From the NCBI RefSeq assembly GCF_900102525.1, contig NZ_FNBZ01000001.1:1054001-1118000 (forward strand): DNA of 64,000 bases. Reading direction: 5' to 3'. Position 1 is the stretch's first letter, and each line of letters begins with the position of its first letter. The position numbers were made by a program, and so were the translations under genes. The notes beneath the pieces are model-generated. The model saw only the letters and a program-made list of their open reading frames with translations. It was not told the DNA's origin and did no database searches. This document shows, piece after piece, positions 51,866 to 62,980 of the stretch. Source of the stretch: Allobosea robiniae (GTDB taxonomy: Bacteria; Pseudomonadota; Alphaproteobacteria; Rhizobiales; Beijerinckiaceae).

Positions 51866-52600
51866 TTATCGGGACTTCAGCAATACACGAGCGCGATCGA
51901 GATCGGGCGGCGTGTCGACGCCGCGCGGCACATGGTCGATGACCATGACGTCGATGCGCATGCCGTCTTCCAGCGCACGGAGCTGCTCCAGCTTCTCGCG
52001 CAGCTCCAACGGCGATTGCGGCAGGCTGACGAAACGGTCGAGCACAGCGCGGCGATAGGCGTAGAGACCGACATGGTGATAGAGCGGCCCCTCGCCGTAA
52101 GGTGCCGTGGCGCGCGTGAAATAGAGCGCGCGCAGATGGCCGGGTGCAATCTCGCTGCCGACGAGCTTCACGACGCTCGGCGCCGTCTTCTCTTCCTCGT
52201 CGTCGATCACGCCGGCGAGAGTTGCGATATCCACAGCCGGATCGGCAAGCGGCTTCACCGCCGCGGCGATGGCCGAGGGCGCCAGCGTCGGGAAATCGCC
52301 CTGCACATTGACGATGATGTCGTAATGCCTGTCAGGGTCGAGAATGTCGGCTGCTTCCTTGATCCGGTCCGATCCGGTCTGATGCTCGGCGCTGGTCATC
52401 ACCGCCTTGCCCCCGGCGGCTTCGATCGCGGCCGCGATTTCCGGCGCATCGGTCGCCACCGCCACATCGCCGGCCCCGGATTCGACCGCCCGGCGCCAGA
52501 CATGCACGATCATCGGCTCGCCATGGATATCGGCGAGCGGCTTGCCGGGCAGGCGCGTCGCCTGCATGCGGGCCGGGATCAGGATCAGCGGATGGGCCAT
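51866..52600 (-). CDS. kdsB: 3-deoxy-manno-octulosonate cytidylyltransferase KdsB
   Basis: A 244-residue enzyme that activates KDO as CMP-KDO for lipid A core. The nucleotide loop is [21 protein letters not shown] (5-25); NVQGDFPTL and [18 protein letters not shown] are family signatures. The start [11 protein letters not shown] is chosen over an upstream ATG that adds 17 unrelated residues. Divergent from the cytochrome c gene, with pheA downstream, an order I recall as conserved in the group. Confidence 0.95.
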   Translation of the reverse strand: MAHPLILIPARMQATRLPGKPLADIHGEPMIVHVWRRAVESGAGDVAVATDAPEIAAAIEAAGGKAVMTSAEHQTGSDRIKEAADILDPDRHYDIIVNVQGDFPTLAPSAIAAAVKPLADPAVDIATLAGVIDDEEEKTAPSVVKLVGSEIAPGHLRALYFTRATAPYGEGPLYHHVGLYAYRRAVLDRFVSLPQSPLELREKLEQLRALEDGMRIDVMVIDHVPRGVDTPPDLDRARVLLKSR

Positions 52601-52801
52601 TTTCGGATCGTGCTCGGCATGGGCACCGTCGGCAGAAGTCGGCGGCGGCAAAAAGTCTCAAACGGTGCGTGCTTATACGAGTTGCAATGAAGCGCGCAAA
52701 GCGGTTAAGCAACGGCGGAAGCTGGAGCCTTTCAAGACTCCGGCCAAGCGCTATCTCGTCTCCCGCGCCTCGGACGCGGAGGGCACCAGGGTTCGGATAC
52801 G

Positions 52802-53344
52802 ATGAACATCGAAGCCAACAAGATCGCCGGCGCGGTTCTCTCCACGCTGCTCGTCGTGCTGGGCCTCAATATGACGGCCGGTATCGTCTTCGCGCCGAAG
52901 AAGCCGGCAGTGACAGGCTTCGACCTGCCGAGCGAGGAGCCGGCTGCCGCAGGTGGCGCCGCCGCTGCCCCCGCAGCCGAGGAGCCGATCGCGGTGCGCC
53001 TCGCCAAGGCCGACCCCGCCAAGGGCGAGAAGGCCACCGCCGCCTGCAAGGCCTGCCATACCTTCGAGAAGGGCGGCGCCAACAAGGTCGGCCCGCATCT
53101 CTACGACGTCTATGGCCGCAACGAAGGCACGGTCGCCGGCTTCGGCTACTCGGCCGCGATGAAGGGCCGCAACGACAAGACCTGGGACGCCGAAGGGCTC
53201 GACCATTTCCTGAAGGGCCCGAAGGCGTATGTGCCCGGCACAATCATGGCGTTCGCCGGCATCGCCAAGCCCGAGACCCGCGCCGACGTGATCGCCTATC
53301 TCAACAGCCTCTCCGAAGCGCCGAAGCCGCTGCCGAAGCCCTGA
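52802..53344 (+). CDS. cycM: membrane-anchored cytochrome c, CycM type
   Basis: A 180-residue class I cytochrome c. An uncleaved N-terminal helix (about 9-30) anchors it to the periplasmic side; an Ala/Pro linker follows. The haem motif is CKACH at 82-86 and the axial Met is M149 (GTIMAFAG). CycM-type cytochromes carry electrons from complex III to the aa3 oxidase without free cytochrome c. A clear terminator follows at 53378-53402. Confidence 0.94.
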   Translation: MNIEANKIAGAVLSTLLVVLGLNMTAGIVFAPKKPAVTGFDLPSEEPAAAGGAAAAPAAEEPIAVRLAKADPAKGEKATAACKACHTFEKGGANKVGPHLYDVYGRNEGTVAGFGYSAAMKGRNDKTWDAEGLDHFLKGPKAYVPGTIMAFAGIAKPETRADVIAYLNSLSEAPKPLPKP

Positions 53345-53377
53345 GACGGCCCGGCAAACAGCCGATCAGCGATCACG

Positions 53378-53402
53378 AAGCCGGGCTCTGCCCGGCTTTT
53401 TC
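53378..53402 (+). terminator. intrinsic terminator of cycM
   Basis: Eight-base arms AAGCCGGG and CCCGGCTT with loop CTCTG, followed by a run of T and C, stand 34 bases after the cycM stop. Confidence 0.92.
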
Positions 53403-53521
53403 GTTTCGTGCCTTGCTCCCGCCCTGCGGCTGCCCGCACAATCCGCGCCTCACCAGCCATTGCGGTCGCGCCGCACGCAGGCGACACAGGACAACGGCGA
53501 ATCAGACGGAGACGCGAAACG

Positions 53522-55390
53522 ATGGCGATGCGCATCACACGCCGCAGATTGCTGGAAGCCGCAGGCACTGCTGCGGTCGCGGGCACCTTGCCCGGGCTTT
53601 CCGGCACGGCGCTGGCGCAGGATGCCGAATCGCATGGGCTCTCGACCTTCGGCGAACTCGCCCTGCCGCCGGACTTCCCGCATTTCGCCTATGTGAATCC
53701 GAAGGCGCCGAAGGGCGGCATGCTGACCGTCCAGATCAAGCGCGGCGGCGGCAACCAGAGCTTCGACACCTTCAACACGCTCAATACCTATGTCCTGCAA
53801 GGCGACGGCGCGGCTGGCATGGACGCCTGCTTCGACAGCCTGATGGCCAGCTCCGGCGATGAGCCGGGCTCGCTCTACGGCTTGCTCGCCAAAAGCGTCG
53901 CGGTCTCCCCGGACAAGCTGACCTACCGATTCCGGCTGCGCCCCGAAGCGAAGTTCCATGACGGCTCGCGGGTGACGGCGCGCGACGCCGCCTTCTCGAT
54001 GAACATCCTGAAGGCGAAGGGTCATCCCTCCTATCGGCTCCTGCTCAACGAGCTCGTCTCGTCGGAAGCCGAGGGCGACGACATCCTGGTGGTGAAGCTC
54101 TCGCCGAAGCGCGGGCGCGACCTGCATCTCGTCGTCGCCGGCCTGCCGGTCTTTTCCGAAAAATACTGGTCGACGCGGGACTTCACCGCATCGACGCTGG
54201 AGCCGCCGCTGGGCTCCGGCGCCTACAAGGTCGGGCGTCTCGAGCAGGGCCGCTTCATCGAATTCGAACGCGTGCCGGACTACTGGGCCAAGGATCTGCC
54301 GGTGAATGTCGGCACCAATAATTTCGACCGTGTGCGCTGGGAGTATTTCCGCGACCGGCAGGTCGCCTTCGAGGCCTTCAAGGCGGGCGCCATCACCTTC
54401 CAGGAGGAGTTCACCTCGCGCATCTGGGCGACGGGGTACGACTTCCCCGCCCTGCACGAGGGCAAGGTCAAGAAAGAGGCTCTGCCGAAGACCGAGCCCG
54501 TCGGCTCGCAGGGCTGGATCTACAATATCAGGCGCGAGAAATTCGCCGACCCGCGCATCCGCGAGGCGCTGGGGCTCGCCTTCGATTTCGAATGGACGCG
54601 CAAGACCATCATGTTCGGCTCCTTCGAGCGCATGACCTCCTATTTCGAGAACTCGGATTCGAAGGCCTCCGGCAAGCCCTCGGCCGAGGAAATCGCGCTG
54701 CTGGAACCCTGGCGCGGCAAGGTGCCGGACGAGGTCTTCGGCGAGCCCTTCCTGCCGCCGGTCTCCGACGGGTCGGGCAGCGATCGCGCCCTCTTGCGCA
54801 AGGCCGACGAGATGCTGCGCGCCGCCGGCTGCAAGCGCGACGGCAATGTGATGAAGCTGCCGAACGGCCAGCCCTTCGAGATCGAGTTCCTCGATTCCAA
54901 CCCGGCCCTGCAACCGCACACCCAGCCCTTCCAGGCCAATCTCAAGCGGCTCGGCATCAACGCCACCTCCCGCCTCGTCGACCCCGCGCAGTACCAGCGC
55001 CGCCTCGACCAGTTCGATTTCGACATCATCAGCATGGCGCTCTCGGGCGGTTCGATCCCCAGCGATACGCTCAGCATCGTCTATGGCTCGGAGGCCGCGA
55101 AGACCCGTGGCTCACGCAACGTCGCCGGCATTGCCAGCCCGGCCATCGACGCGATGATCGAGACGATCGGCCAGGCCAAGACCTATGCCGAATGCGTCGT
55201 CGCCGCGAAATGCCTCGACCGGCTGCTGCGCGCCGGGCGCTACTGGATCCCGATGTGGTGGAACGACGAGGAATGGCTGGCCTATTGGGACATGTACGAC
55301 CGGCCGGCGACCAAGCCGAAATACTCCTCCGGCGCGCCGGGAATCTGGTGGTACGACGCCGAGAAGGCCAAGCGGATCGGAAAGGCGTGA
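53522..55390 (+). CDS. yejA: ABC oligopeptide-type substrate-binding protein YejA
   Basis: A 622-residue family-5 binding protein with a Tat-type signal ([11 protein letters not shown], cleavage near ALAQ). It keeps YejA markers: [31 protein letters not shown] and [26 protein letters not shown]. In E. coli the YejABEF system imports peptides and the peptide-nucleotide antibiotic microcin C. GGAG precedes the ATG; the upstream frame is rejected. First gene of yejABEF-deoB. Confidence 0.93.
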   Translation: MAMRITRRRLLEAAGTAAVAGTLPGLSGTALAQDAESHGLSTFGELALPPDFPHFAYVNPKAPKGGMLTVQIKRGGGNQSFDTFNTLNTYVLQGDGAAGMDACFDSLMASSGDEPGSLYGLLAKSVAVSPDKLTYRFRLRPEAKFHDGSRVTARDAAFSMNILKAKGHPSYRLLLNELVSSEAEGDDILVVKLSPKRGRDLHLVVAGLPVFSEKYWSTRDFTASTLEPPLGSGAYKVGRLEQGRFIEFERVPDYWAKDLPVNVGTNNFDRVRWEYFRDRQVAFEAFKAGAITFQEEFTSRIWATGYDFPALHEGKVKKEALPKTEPVGSQGWIYNIRREKFADPRIREALGLAFDFEWTRKTIMFGSFERMTSYFENSDSKASGKPSAEEIALLEPWRGKVPDEVFGEPFLPPVSDGSGSDRALLRKADEMLRAAGCKRDGNVMKLPNGQPFEIEFLDSNPALQPHTQPFQANLKRLGINATSRLVDPAQYQRRLDQFDFDIISMALSGGSIPSDTLSIVYGSEAAKTRGSRNVAGIASPAIDAMIETIGQAKTYAECVVAAKCLDRLLRAGRYWIPMWWNDEEWLAYWDMYDRPATKPKYSSGAPGIWWYDAEKAKRIGKA

Positions 55391-55397
55391 GCGGGGC

Positions 55398-56486
55398 ATG
55401 CTGAGCTATATCGCCCGGCGCCTCGCGCTGATGGTGCCGACGCTGTTCGGCATCCTGCTCGTCTCCTTCGTCATCGTGCAGTTCGCGCCGGGCGGGCCGG
55501 TCGAGCGCGTGATCTCGCAGCTCCAGAACCCCAATAGCGGCGGCGCAGCCGACCGCGTCGGCGGCGGCCAGGGCGGCGATGCCGGGGCGCAGGGCGACGG
55601 CGCAGCCTATCGCGGCGCGCAGGGGCTCGATCCCGCCTTCATCAAGGAACTGGAAAAGCAGTTCGGCTTCGACAAGCCGGCGCATGAGCGCTTCCTGAAG
55701 ATGCTCGGCGACTATGCCCGCTTCGATTTCGGCCGGTCCTATTTCCGCGACGCGCCGGTGTTGCAGCTGATCAAGGAGAAACTGCCGGTCTCGATCACGC
55801 TCGGGCTGTGGATGACCCTGATCTCCTATGCGATCTCGATCCCGCTCGGCATCCGCAAGGCGATGAAGGAGGGCTCGCGCTTCGACACCTGGACGAGCGC
55901 CGTCGTCATCGTCGGCTACGCCATCCCGAGCTTCCTGTTCGCGATCCTGCTGATCGTGCTCTTCGCCGGCGGCTCGTTCTGGCAGATCTTTCCGCTCAGG
56001 GGCCTGACCTCCGACAACTGGGCCGATCTCAGCCTCTTCGGCAAAGCGAAGGACTACCTCTGGCATATCACGCTGCCGGTGTTGGCGATGGCGCTCGGCG
56101 CCTTCGCCACCTCGACGCTGCTGACCAAGAACTCCTTCCTCGACGAGATCCGCAAGCAATATGTCCTGACCGCCCGGATGAAGGGCCTCAGCGAGCGGCG
56201 CGTGCTCTACGGCCATGTCTTCCGCAACGCCATGCTGATCGTCATCGCCGGCTTCCCCGGCGCCTTCGTGCATGCGCTCTTCGCGGGATCGCTGCTGATC
56301 GAGACGATCTTCTCACTCGACGGGCTCGGCCTCCTGTCCTTCGAGGCGATCGTCAATCGCGACTACCCGGTCGTCTTCGCCAATCTCTTCATCTTCTCGC
56401 TGATCGGCCTCGTCGTGCACCTGATCACCGACCTGACCTATAGCTGGGTCGATCCGCGCATCGATTTCGAGAGCCGGGAGGCGTGA
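55398..56486 (+). CDS. yejB: ABC permease YejB
   Basis: A 362-residue inner-membrane permease of the DppB type: N-terminal helix [32 protein letters not shown], a Gly-rich insert ([21 protein letters not shown]) typical of YejB, then core helices with the C-terminal EAA-like [19 protein letters not shown]. The ATG follows yejA by 7 bases, and the start given keeps the real N-terminal helix; a longer frame reads into yejA. Confidence 0.94.
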   Translation: MLSYIARRLALMVPTLFGILLVSFVIVQFAPGGPVERVISQLQNPNSGGAADRVGGGQGGDAGAQGDGAAYRGAQGLDPAFIKELEKQFGFDKPAHERFLKMLGDYARFDFGRSYFRDAPVLQLIKEKLPVSITLGLWMTLISYAISIPLGIRKAMKEGSRFDTWTSAVVIVGYAIPSFLFAILLIVLFAGGSFWQIFPLRGLTSDNWADLSLFGKAKDYLWHITLPVLAMALGAFATSTLLTKNSFLDEIRKQYVLTARMKGLSERRVLYGHVFRNAMLIVIAGFPGAFVHALFAGSLLIETIFSLDGLGLLSFEAIVNRDYPVVFANLFIFSLIGLVVHLITDLTYSWVDPRIDFESREA

Positions 56487-56488
56487 GC

Positions 56489-57661
56489 ATGGACACGCTG
56501 ATCGACATCCCGCCGCCGGCCCTGCGCAGCGACACGCCCCTCGCACCGGCCGAGGCCAAGCAGGGCTGGCTCAAGCTCTCGCCGATCAACCGGCGCAGGC
56601 TCAACAACTTCAAGGCCAACAAGCGGGGCTGGTGGTCGCTCTGGCTCTTCCTCGCGCTGTTCGTGCTGACGCTCTTCGCCGAGTTCATCGCCAACGACCG
56701 GCCGCTCGTCGTCCGCTACAAGGACGAATGGCTGTTCCCGGTCGCGGTGAGTTACCCGGAAGAGAAGTTTGGCGGCTTCCTCGCGACCACCGATTATCGC
56801 GATCCGGTCATCGCCAAGGAGATCGCCGCCAACGGCTTCGCGATCTGGCCGCCGATCCGCTACTCCTATCGCACCCATAATCTCGACCTGCCGGTGCCCG
56901 CGCCCGCGCCGCCGACCTGGCTGCTCAAGGACGAGCAGTGCAAGCCGATCGCGGAACGTACGGGCGGATCGACCTGCCGCGATCTCGAATGGAACTGGCT
57001 CGGCACCGACGACCAGGGTCGCGACGTCGTCGCACGCCTGATCTACGGCTTCCGCATCTCCGTGCTGTTCGGGCTGATCCTGTGCGCCTTCTCCTCGGTG
57101 ATCGGGATCACGGCTGGCGCCATCCAGGGCTATTTCGGCGGCTGGACGGACCTGATCTTCCAGCGCCTGATTGAGATCTGGACCTCGATCCCTGCGCTCT
57201 ACCTGCTGATCATCGTCGCGGCGATCATCACGCCCGGCTTCTTCGTGCTGCTCGGCATCCTCCTGCTGTTCTCCTGGGTGGCGCTGGTCGGCGTCGTCCG
57301 CGCCGAGTTCCTGCGGGCCCGCAATTTCGAATATGTCCGGGCGGCCCGCGCGCTCGGCCTTTCGGACCGCACCATCATGATCCGGCATCTGCTGCCGAAC
57401 GCGATGGTGGCAACGCTCACCTTCCTGCCCTTCATCCTGAACGGCTCGATCACCACGCTGACCTCGCTCGACTTCCTCGGCTTCGGCCTGCCGCCGGGCT
57501 CGCCGTCGCTGGGCGAATTGCTGGCGCAGGGCAAGGCCAATCTCCAGGCCCCCTGGCTCGGCCTCTCCGGCTTCATCGTGATCGCCTTGATGCTGTCGCT
57601 GCTGATCTTCATCGGCGAGGCCGTGCGCGATGCCTTCGACCCGCGGAAGACCTTCGCATGA
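56489..57661 (+). CDS. yejE: ABC permease YejE
   Basis: A 390-residue DppC-type permease. The long periplasmic insert between the first two helices (DEWLFPVAVSYPEEKFGGF, IWPPIRYSYRTHNLDLPVP) is YejE-like; the coupling loop is RAARALGLSDRTIMIRHLLPNAM. The ATG at 56489 with GGGAGG before it is favoured over a GTG overlapping the yejB stop. Its TGA overlaps the yejF ATG. Confidence 0.94.
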   Translation: MDTLIDIPPPALRSDTPLAPAEAKQGWLKLSPINRRRLNNFKANKRGWWSLWLFLALFVLTLFAEFIANDRPLVVRYKDEWLFPVAVSYPEEKFGGFLATTDYRDPVIAKEIAANGFAIWPPIRYSYRTHNLDLPVPAPAPPTWLLKDEQCKPIAERTGGSTCRDLEWNWLGTDDQGRDVVARLIYGFRISVLFGLILCAFSSVIGITAGAIQGYFGGWTDLIFQRLIEIWTSIPALYLLIIVAAIITPGFFVLLGILLLFSWVALVGVVRAEFLRARNFEYVRAARALGLSDRTIMIRHLLPNAMVATLTFLPFILNGSITTLTSLDFLGFGLPPGSPSLGELLAQGKANLQAPWLGLSGFIVIALMLSLLIFIGEAVRDAFDPRKTFA

Positions 57662-59286
57662 CCGCGCCGCTTCTCTCCGTCGAAGATCTCTCCGTCGCCT
57701 TCCGCCAGGGCGGGCGGGAGACGCTCGCAGTCGACCATGTCTCCTTCTCGATCGCCAAGGGCGAGACGCTGGCACTGGTCGGCGAGTCGGGCTCCGGCAA
57801 GTCGGTCTCGGCGCTCTCGATCCTCAAGCTCCTGAACTATCCGGCGGCGCATCACCCCTCCGGCAAGGTGCTGTTCAACGGGCAGGACCTGATCGCTGCC
57901 GACGAGGACGCGATGCGCCAGGTGCGCGGCAACGACATCACCATGGTGTTCCAGGAGCCGATGACCTCGCTCAACCCGCTCCACACGATCGAGCGGCAGA
58001 TCGGCGAGATCCTCGAACTGCACAAGGGCCTGCGCGGCGAGAAGGCGCGCGCCCGCACGCTGGAGCTGCTCGACCTCGTCGGCATCCGTGACGCGAAGAG
58101 CCGGCTCGACGCCTACCCGCACCAGCTCTCCGGCGGCCAGCGCCAGCGCGTGATGATCGCCATGGCGCTCGCCAATGAGCCGGAGCTGCTGGTCGCGGAC
58201 GAGCCGACGACCGCGCTCGATGTCACCGTGCAGGCGCAGATCCTGAAGCTGCTCAAGGAGTTGCAGGGCCGGCTCGGCATGGCGATGCTGTTCATCACCC
58301 ATGATCTCGGCATCGTCCGGCGCATCGCCGACCGGGTCTGCGTCATGCTGAAGGGCAAGATCGTCGAGCACGGGCCGGTAGCCGAGATCTTCGGCAATCC
58401 GCAGCACGATTACACCAAGCGCCTGCTCGCGGCCGAGCCGAAGGGCCGCCCTGCCCCGGTTCCGGCAGATGCCGCGACGCTGCTGGAGGCCGGGCCGGTC
58501 AAAGTCTGGTTCCCGGTCAAGTCCGGGCTGCTGCGCCGTACGACCGGCCATGTGAAGGCGGTCGACGGCATCTCGGTGAAGGTCCGCGAGGGCGAGACGC
58601 TGGGCGTCGTCGGCGAATCCGGCTCGGGCAAGACCACGCTCGGCCTCGCCATCCTCAGGCTGATCTCCTCGGAAGGACCAATCGTCTTCCTCGGCGACCG
58701 GATCGACGGGCTCTCCAGCAAGCAGGTCCGGCCGAAGCGCAAGGATTTGCAGGTCGTCTTCCAGGACCCCTATGGCTCGCTCTCGCCGCGCATGTCGGTG
58801 GCCGAGATCGTAGCGGAAGGGCTCGCGATCCAGCAACCGAACCTGACCTACCCGCAGCGCCGCGAGGTCGTGGCGCAGGCGCTCGCCGATGTGGGCTTGG
58901 ATCCCACAGCGATGGACCGCTACCCGCACGAGTTCTCGGGTGGCCAGCGCCAGCGCATCGCGATCGCGCGGGCGATGGCGCTCGATCCGAAATTCGTCGT
59001 GCTGGACGAGCCGACCTCGGCGCTCGACATGTCCGTGCAGGCGCAGATCGTCGAATTGCTGCGCGGGCTGCAGGAGAAGCGCAAGCTGGGCTATCTCTTC
59101 ATCAGCCACGACCTCAAGGTCGTCAGGGCGCTGTCGCATCGGGTGGTAGTGATGCAAAACGGCAAGGTGGTCGAGGAAGGCCCGGCCGAGGCGATCTTCG
59201 CCTCCCCGCGCGAAGCCTATACGCAGGCACTGCTGGCGGCCGCGCTCAACCTCGACACCGCCAGCGCCGCCCCGGTGAGGGACTGA
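57658..59286 (+). CDS. yejF: dual-domain ABC ATPase YejF
   Basis: A 542-residue protein with two complete ATPase modules. Walker A sites are GESGSGKS in the first and GESGSGKT in the second; signatures are [15 protein letters not shown] and [15 protein letters not shown]; each has a Walker B VADEP or VLDEP. The ATG overlaps the yejE stop by 4 bases, so the importer is translationally coupled. This is the only importer in the window with its ATPase present. Confidence 0.96.
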   Translation: MTAPLLSVEDLSVAFRQGGRETLAVDHVSFSIAKGETLALVGESGSGKSVSALSILKLLNYPAAHHPSGKVLFNGQDLIAADEDAMRQVRGNDITMVFQEPMTSLNPLHTIERQIGEILELHKGLRGEKARARTLELLDLVGIRDAKSRLDAYPHQLSGGQRQRVMIAMALANEPELLVADEPTTALDVTVQAQILKLLKELQGRLGMAMLFITHDLGIVRRIADRVCVMLKGKIVEHGPVAEIFGNPQHDYTKRLLAAEPKGRPAPVPADAATLLEAGPVKVWFPVKSGLLRRTTGHVKAVDGISVKVREGETLGVVGESGSGKTTLGLAILRLISSEGPIVFLGDRIDGLSSKQVRPKRKDLQVVFQDPYGSLSPRMSVAEIVAEGLAIQQPNLTYPQRREVVAQALADVGLDPTAMDRYPHEFSGGQRQRIAIARAMALDPKFVVLDEPTSALDMSVQAQIVELLRGLQEKRKLGYLFISHDLKVVRALSHRVVVMQNGKVVEEGPAEAIFASPREAYTQALLAAALNLDTASAAPVRD

Positions 59287-59288
59287 GC

Positions 59289-60506
59289 ATGGCCCGCGCG
59301 CTCCTGATCGTGCTGGACTCGGTCGGCTGCGGTGGGGCGGCCGATGCGGCGGCCTATGGCGATGCCGGTTCGGACACGCTCGGCCATATCGCCGAGGCCT
59401 GCGCGGATGGGCGCGGCGATCGCGAGGGGCTGCGCAGCGGGCCGCTCAAGCTGCCGAACCTTATGCGGCTCGGGCTCGCCCATGCCTGCGAGGCGTCGAC
59501 TGGCCGGCCGCTCGCCGGGGTCGCGAAGCCGGCCAGGCCCGAGGGGCGCTGGGGCTATGGCGTCGAGGTGAGCCAGGGCAAGGACACGCCGTCCGGTCAT
59601 TGGGAGATCGCCGGTTGCCCGGTGCCGTTCCAATGGGGCTACTTCACCGATCTGGAGCATTCCTTCCCGTCGGAGCTCGTCGCCGGCATCGTCCAGCAAA
59701 GCGCCCTGCCCGGCATCCTCGGCAACAAGCATGCCTCGGGCACCGCGATCATCGAGGAGCTCGGGGCGGAGCATATCCAGACCGGCAAGCCGATCTGCTA
59801 CACATCGGTCGATTCCGTGCTGCAGATCGCGGCGCATGAGGAGCATTTCGGACTCGACCGGCTCTATGCCCTCTGCAAGGTCACGCGCGGTCTCGTAGAC
59901 CCGCTGCGGATCGGCCGCGTCATCGCCCGCCCCTTCGTGGGATCGCCGGAGGAAGGCTTCACCCGCACCGGCAACCGCAAGGACTTCGCCATCCCGCCGC
60001 CGGACGAGACGATCCTCGACCGGCTGGCGGCTCAGGGACGGACGGTCGTCACCGTCGGCAAGATCGGCGACATCTTCGCCCATCGTGCCACCGGCACCGA
60101 GATCAAGCCCTTCGGCAATGCGGCGATGCTCGATGCGGCGCTGGAGGCCTGGGACGGCCTGCCGGATGGCGGCTTCTGCTTCGTCAATCTCGTCGATTTC
60201 GACACCGAGTTCGGCCACCGGCGCGATATTCCCGGCTATGCGGCGGCGCTCGAAGCCTTCGACCGTCGCCTGCCGCATATCGAGGCGACCCTGCGGCTAG
60301 GCGACGTCGCCGTCATCACCGCCGACCACGGCAACGATCCGAGCTGGCCCGGCACCGACCATACGCGCGAGCACGTGCCGATTATCGCCTTCGGCCCCGG
60401 CATCGGCACTGAGCCGCTCGGGCGCCGCGGCAGCTTCGCCGATATCGCGGCGAGCCTCAGTGCCTTCCTCGGCATCGGACCTGTCGGTCCCGGCCGCCCC
60501 TGGTAG
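59289..60506 (+). CDS. deoB: phosphopentomutase DeoB
   Basis: A 405-residue alkaline-phosphatase-superfamily enzyme that interconverts ribose- or deoxyribose-1-phosphate and the 5-phosphate, linking nucleoside breakdown to the pentose pathway. Metal sites are in [32 protein letters not shown] (5-36) and [23 protein letters not shown]. It starts 2 bases after the yejF stop, so it shares the operon with the importer. It converges on the chemoreceptor gene with a 3-base gap. Confidence 0.96.
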   Translation: MARALLIVLDSVGCGGAADAAAYGDAGSDTLGHIAEACADGRGDREGLRSGPLKLPNLMRLGLAHACEASTGRPLAGVAKPARPEGRWGYGVEVSQGKDTPSGHWEIAGCPVPFQWGYFTDLEHSFPSELVAGIVQQSALPGILGNKHASGTAIIEELGAEHIQTGKPICYTSVDSVLQIAAHEEHFGLDRLYALCKVTRGLVDPLRIGRVIARPFVGSPEEGFTRTGNRKDFAIPPPDETILDRLAAQGRTVVTVGKIGDIFAHRATGTEIKPFGNAAMLDAALEAWDGLPDGGFCFVNLVDFDTEFGHRRDIPGYAAALEAFDRRLPHIEATLRLGDVAVITADHGNDPSWPGTDHTREHVPIIAFGPGIGTEPLGRRGSFADIAASLSAFLGIGPVGPGRPW

Positions 60507-60509
60507 CTG

Positions 60510-61967
60510 TCAGGCCGCCGCAACCCGGCCGCAGAAGCTCGCGACCTCCTGGCGGATGTCCTGCGCCTGCCGGGCGAGCGCGCTGGCGGCATCCTGCAAT
60601 TGCTGGGCGGCGCCATGGGTCTGGCGGGTCATGACCTCGAAGCCGCCGGCGACATCGGCGCTGCGCTGCGCGCCCTCGAAGGACAAGCGGACCTGATGCG
60701 CGATCTCGGCCGTGGCGCGGCTCTGCTCGTCGACGGAAAGCGCGATCGCGTTGGCAACGCTCTCGACCTCGCCGATCGCCTCGACAATGTCGCGGATCGC
60801 CTTGAGCGAGCGCTGCGAGGCCTGCTGCATCGTGCCGATCTGGTGAGAGACCTCATCGGTGGCCCTGGCGGTCTGGGCCGAGAGCGTCTTGACCTCGCTG
60901 GCGACGACGGCGAAACCGCGGCCCATCTCGCCGGCACGGGCCGCCTCGATCGTGGCGTTGAGCGCGAGCATGCTGGTCTGGGCGGCGATGCCGCGGATGA
61001 TCTCGACGACGGCGCCGACATTCTCGCTGCTCTGGGCGAGGTGCTCGATCTCGGCGCTGGCACGACGGGCGAGCCCTGCGGCCATCTTCGAACCATCGGC
61101 CGATTGGCTGGCGTTGCGGCCAATCTCGCCGATCGAGGCGACGAGCTCGGCGCTGGCGGCGGAGAGATGGTCGATACTGTCCATGGTGCCGGCGGCGGAA
61201 TCGGAGACCATCGTGGTCTGGCGCCGGACATGGTCGGAGGTTTCGGTCAGCGCGCCGGCCTCGGTGTTCATCGCTGCCGCCGAGTGATCGAGCACGGCCA
61301 TCGCCTGCTCCATCTGCGAACGAAAATCGACGACGACATCGCGCAGCATCTCGGCACGTCGCCCGAGCTCTTCGGCAAGATTGCGCTCCTTCTCGCCGGC
61401 GATCCGCTCACGCTCGGCCACTTCCTGCGCCCGCGCCAGGTTCTGCTCGTTCACGGCGAACATGCGCTGCAGGACCACGGCGAAGATCGCGAGGAACGCC
61501 GTCTCGATGATGACGATCACCGCATGGAGCAGCACGCGCAGCAGGCTGCCGCCCTGATAGAACACGGCGGCCGGCAGGGCGTATTGCAGCACGAGATGGT
61601 GCGCGGCCGTCAGCACGGCGCCCATCAGGATCGGCCGCCAGTCGCAGAAGCCGGCCAGCAGCGCCAGGATCGCGAAATAATACATGTGGATGTCCGGCTG
61701 CCAGGGATGGCCGGCAAAGCTGAACACCAGGATCGAGACCTGCCCGATCAGCACGACAGCAATGATCAGCTGCGTCACGATCGCCGGGCCGGCCAGGCGA
61801 TAGACCAGCACAGCCGTAACGGCAGCCAGCGCCGCCATCGCGACCGGGATCGCACCTGACACGCCGTTGGCCCAGAAGCCCAGCGCGAGCAGTGGCACAT
61901 GCAGCAGCCCGAGCGCGAGCAGGGCCTGCGTGACCCTGTGGCGCACTGCTGACAAGGTCCAGATCAT
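60510..61967 (-). CDS. methyl-accepting chemotaxis protein with polytopic membrane sensor
   Basis: A 485-residue chemoreceptor. The N-terminal 170 residues form about six helices with no periplasmic loop domain and a conserved-looking histidine-rich part: [12 protein letters not shown] (H87, D92, H94) and AAHHLVLQY (H123, H124). There is no visible HAMP; a short coiled coil ([24 protein letters not shown]) leads to the signalling domain with [32 protein letters not shown]. The ATG overlaps the stop of the upstream small membrane protein gene by 4 bases. Confidence 0.9.
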   Translation of the reverse strand: MIWTLSAVRHRVTQALLALGLLHVPLLALGFWANGVSGAIPVAMAALAAVTAVLVYRLAGPAIVTQLIIAVVLIGQVSILVFSFAGHPWQPDIHMYYFAILALLAGFCDWRPILMGAVLTAAHHLVLQYALPAAVFYQGGSLLRVLLHAVIVIIETAFLAIFAVVLQRMFAVNEQNLARAQEVAERERIAGEKERNLAEELGRRAEMLRDVVVDFRSQMEQAMAVLDHSAAAMNTEAGALTETSDHVRRQTTMVSDSAAGTMDSIDHLSAASAELVASIGEIGRNASQSADGSKMAAGLARRASAEIEHLAQSSENVGAVVEIIRGIAAQTSMLALNATIEAARAGEMGRGFAVVASEVKTLSAQTARATDEVSHQIGTMQQASQRSLKAIRDIVEAIGEVESVANAIALSVDEQSRATAEIAHQVRLSFEGAQRSADVAGGFEVMTRQTHGAAQQLQDAASALARQAQDIRQEVASFCGRVAAA

Positions 61968-62335
61968 GACGATGCTTCCGTTCGGCCGGGGGTGTCGAGG
62001 CACCCGGCAAGGCCGGCCAGGACGAGGGAGAACCATGCGCCTTTCGGCAAGGCCGGCGCCTGCCCGCTCAGCGTCGGGGCGACCACGACGATCGCCGTGA
62101 AGCGGCCGCTGCGCAGGACGCGATGACCGGATGCGAAGCTCCGCGCCACGGCTTCCACGCCATCCGTCCAGGGCGGAAAGACGATCGCGACCGGCGCGCT
62201 GCCGTCGGTCGCCCGCGGCAGGCTCGCAAGGGCTCCGACGCTGACCAGCAGGCAGACGAGAGCGACGAGAAGACCGCCGCCAAGCGACAACCGTTCCGCG
62301 CCAGCCGCAGGTTCCGCAGGAGATGTCGAAGGCAT
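61964..62335 (-). CDS. small membrane protein coupled to the chemoreceptor
   Basis: A 123-residue protein with one clear helix ([23 protein letters not shown]) and a weaker second hydrophobic stretch near the end ([14 protein letters not shown]). Between them lies a segment with [25 protein letters not shown]. The stop overlaps the chemoreceptor start by 4 bases, so both are translated together. The start is uncertain: ATG at 62335, or GTG at 62386 with 17 more residues; neither has a strong ribosome site. No family recognised. Confidence 0.65.
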   Translation of the reverse strand: MPSTSPAEPAAGAERLSLGGGLLVALVCLLVSVGALASLPRATDGSAPVAIVFPPWTDGVEAVARSFASGHRVLRSGRFTAIVVVAPTLSGQAPALPKGAWFSLVLAGLAGCLDTPGRTEASS

Positions 62336-62390
62336 TGGCAGTGAATCACTCGGAGCGGCGGCGGCGTATCGGCGAACCAAATCCACTCGC

Positions 62391-62402
62391 GTAAAATTTT
62401 AC
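62391..62402. promoter_or_regulatory. perfect AT-rich palindrome upstream of the Tad genes
   Basis: GTAAAATTTTAC is a perfect 12-base palindrome in otherwise very GC-rich DNA, in the divergent region between the small membrane protein and TadE genes, about 110 bases before the TadE start. A regulator site or promoter element is plausible. Confidence 0.4.
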
Positions 62403-62514
62403 TTAAGCGATTCACGCGCGATGAACGGCGATTATCCGCCCCGCCCCGCATTTACTTTTCGTCAACAGGAGAGATTTACAACTTTTAGTTGCATTGACTG
62501 ATCGAGGAACGGCC

Positions 62515-62943
62515 ATGCTTCCCGCACTGTCCCGCCTCTTGCGAAACCAGCACGCGACGACCGCGATCGAGTTCGCCTTCATCGCTCCGATCCTGCTGCT
62601 GCTCCTCGTCGGCATCATGGGATATGGCTACGTCTTCGGCATCTACCACAGCATCCAGCAGATCGCAGCCGAAGCGGCACGCTCGTCCGTATCGGGCCTC
62701 AGCGACACCGAGCGCTCCCAGATCGCGCGCGATTTCATCAGGGCTCATGCCGGCGCCTACGCCTTCATCGATCCGGCGAAGCTTCGGGTCCGAACCGGCC
62801 AGACTGGCCCGCAGATGCAGAGCTTCGAGGTCTCCGTCGCCTACGACATGAGCGGCTCGATCTATGACGACCTCAGTCGGCTGGTTTCGCTTCCACAACC
62901 CGTGATTGAGCGCCGGGCTATCGTCCAGCGCGGCGGATACTGA
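62515..62943 (+). CDS. TadE-like pilus assembly protein
   Basis: A 142-residue pseudopilin-like protein. The TadE motif ATTAIEFAFIAPILLLLLVGIMGYGYVFG (about 14-42) holds the prepilin-type cleavage and membrane helix, with E19 in the conserved place. GAGGAACGG precedes the ATG; an upstream TTG is less likely. TadE proteins take part in assembly of Flp/Tad pili for surface attachment. The next gene is TadG-like. Confidence 0.86.
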   Translation: MLPALSRLLRNQHATTAIEFAFIAPILLLLLVGIMGYGYVFGIYHSIQQIAAEAARSSVSGLSDTERSQIARDFIRAHAGAYAFIDPAKLRVRTGQTGPQMQSFEVSVAYDMSGSIYDDLSRLVSLPQPVIERRAIVQRGGY

Positions 62944-62980
62944 ACGCTTTTTCGACGGCTCAAGGCCAAAGGGGGCACCC

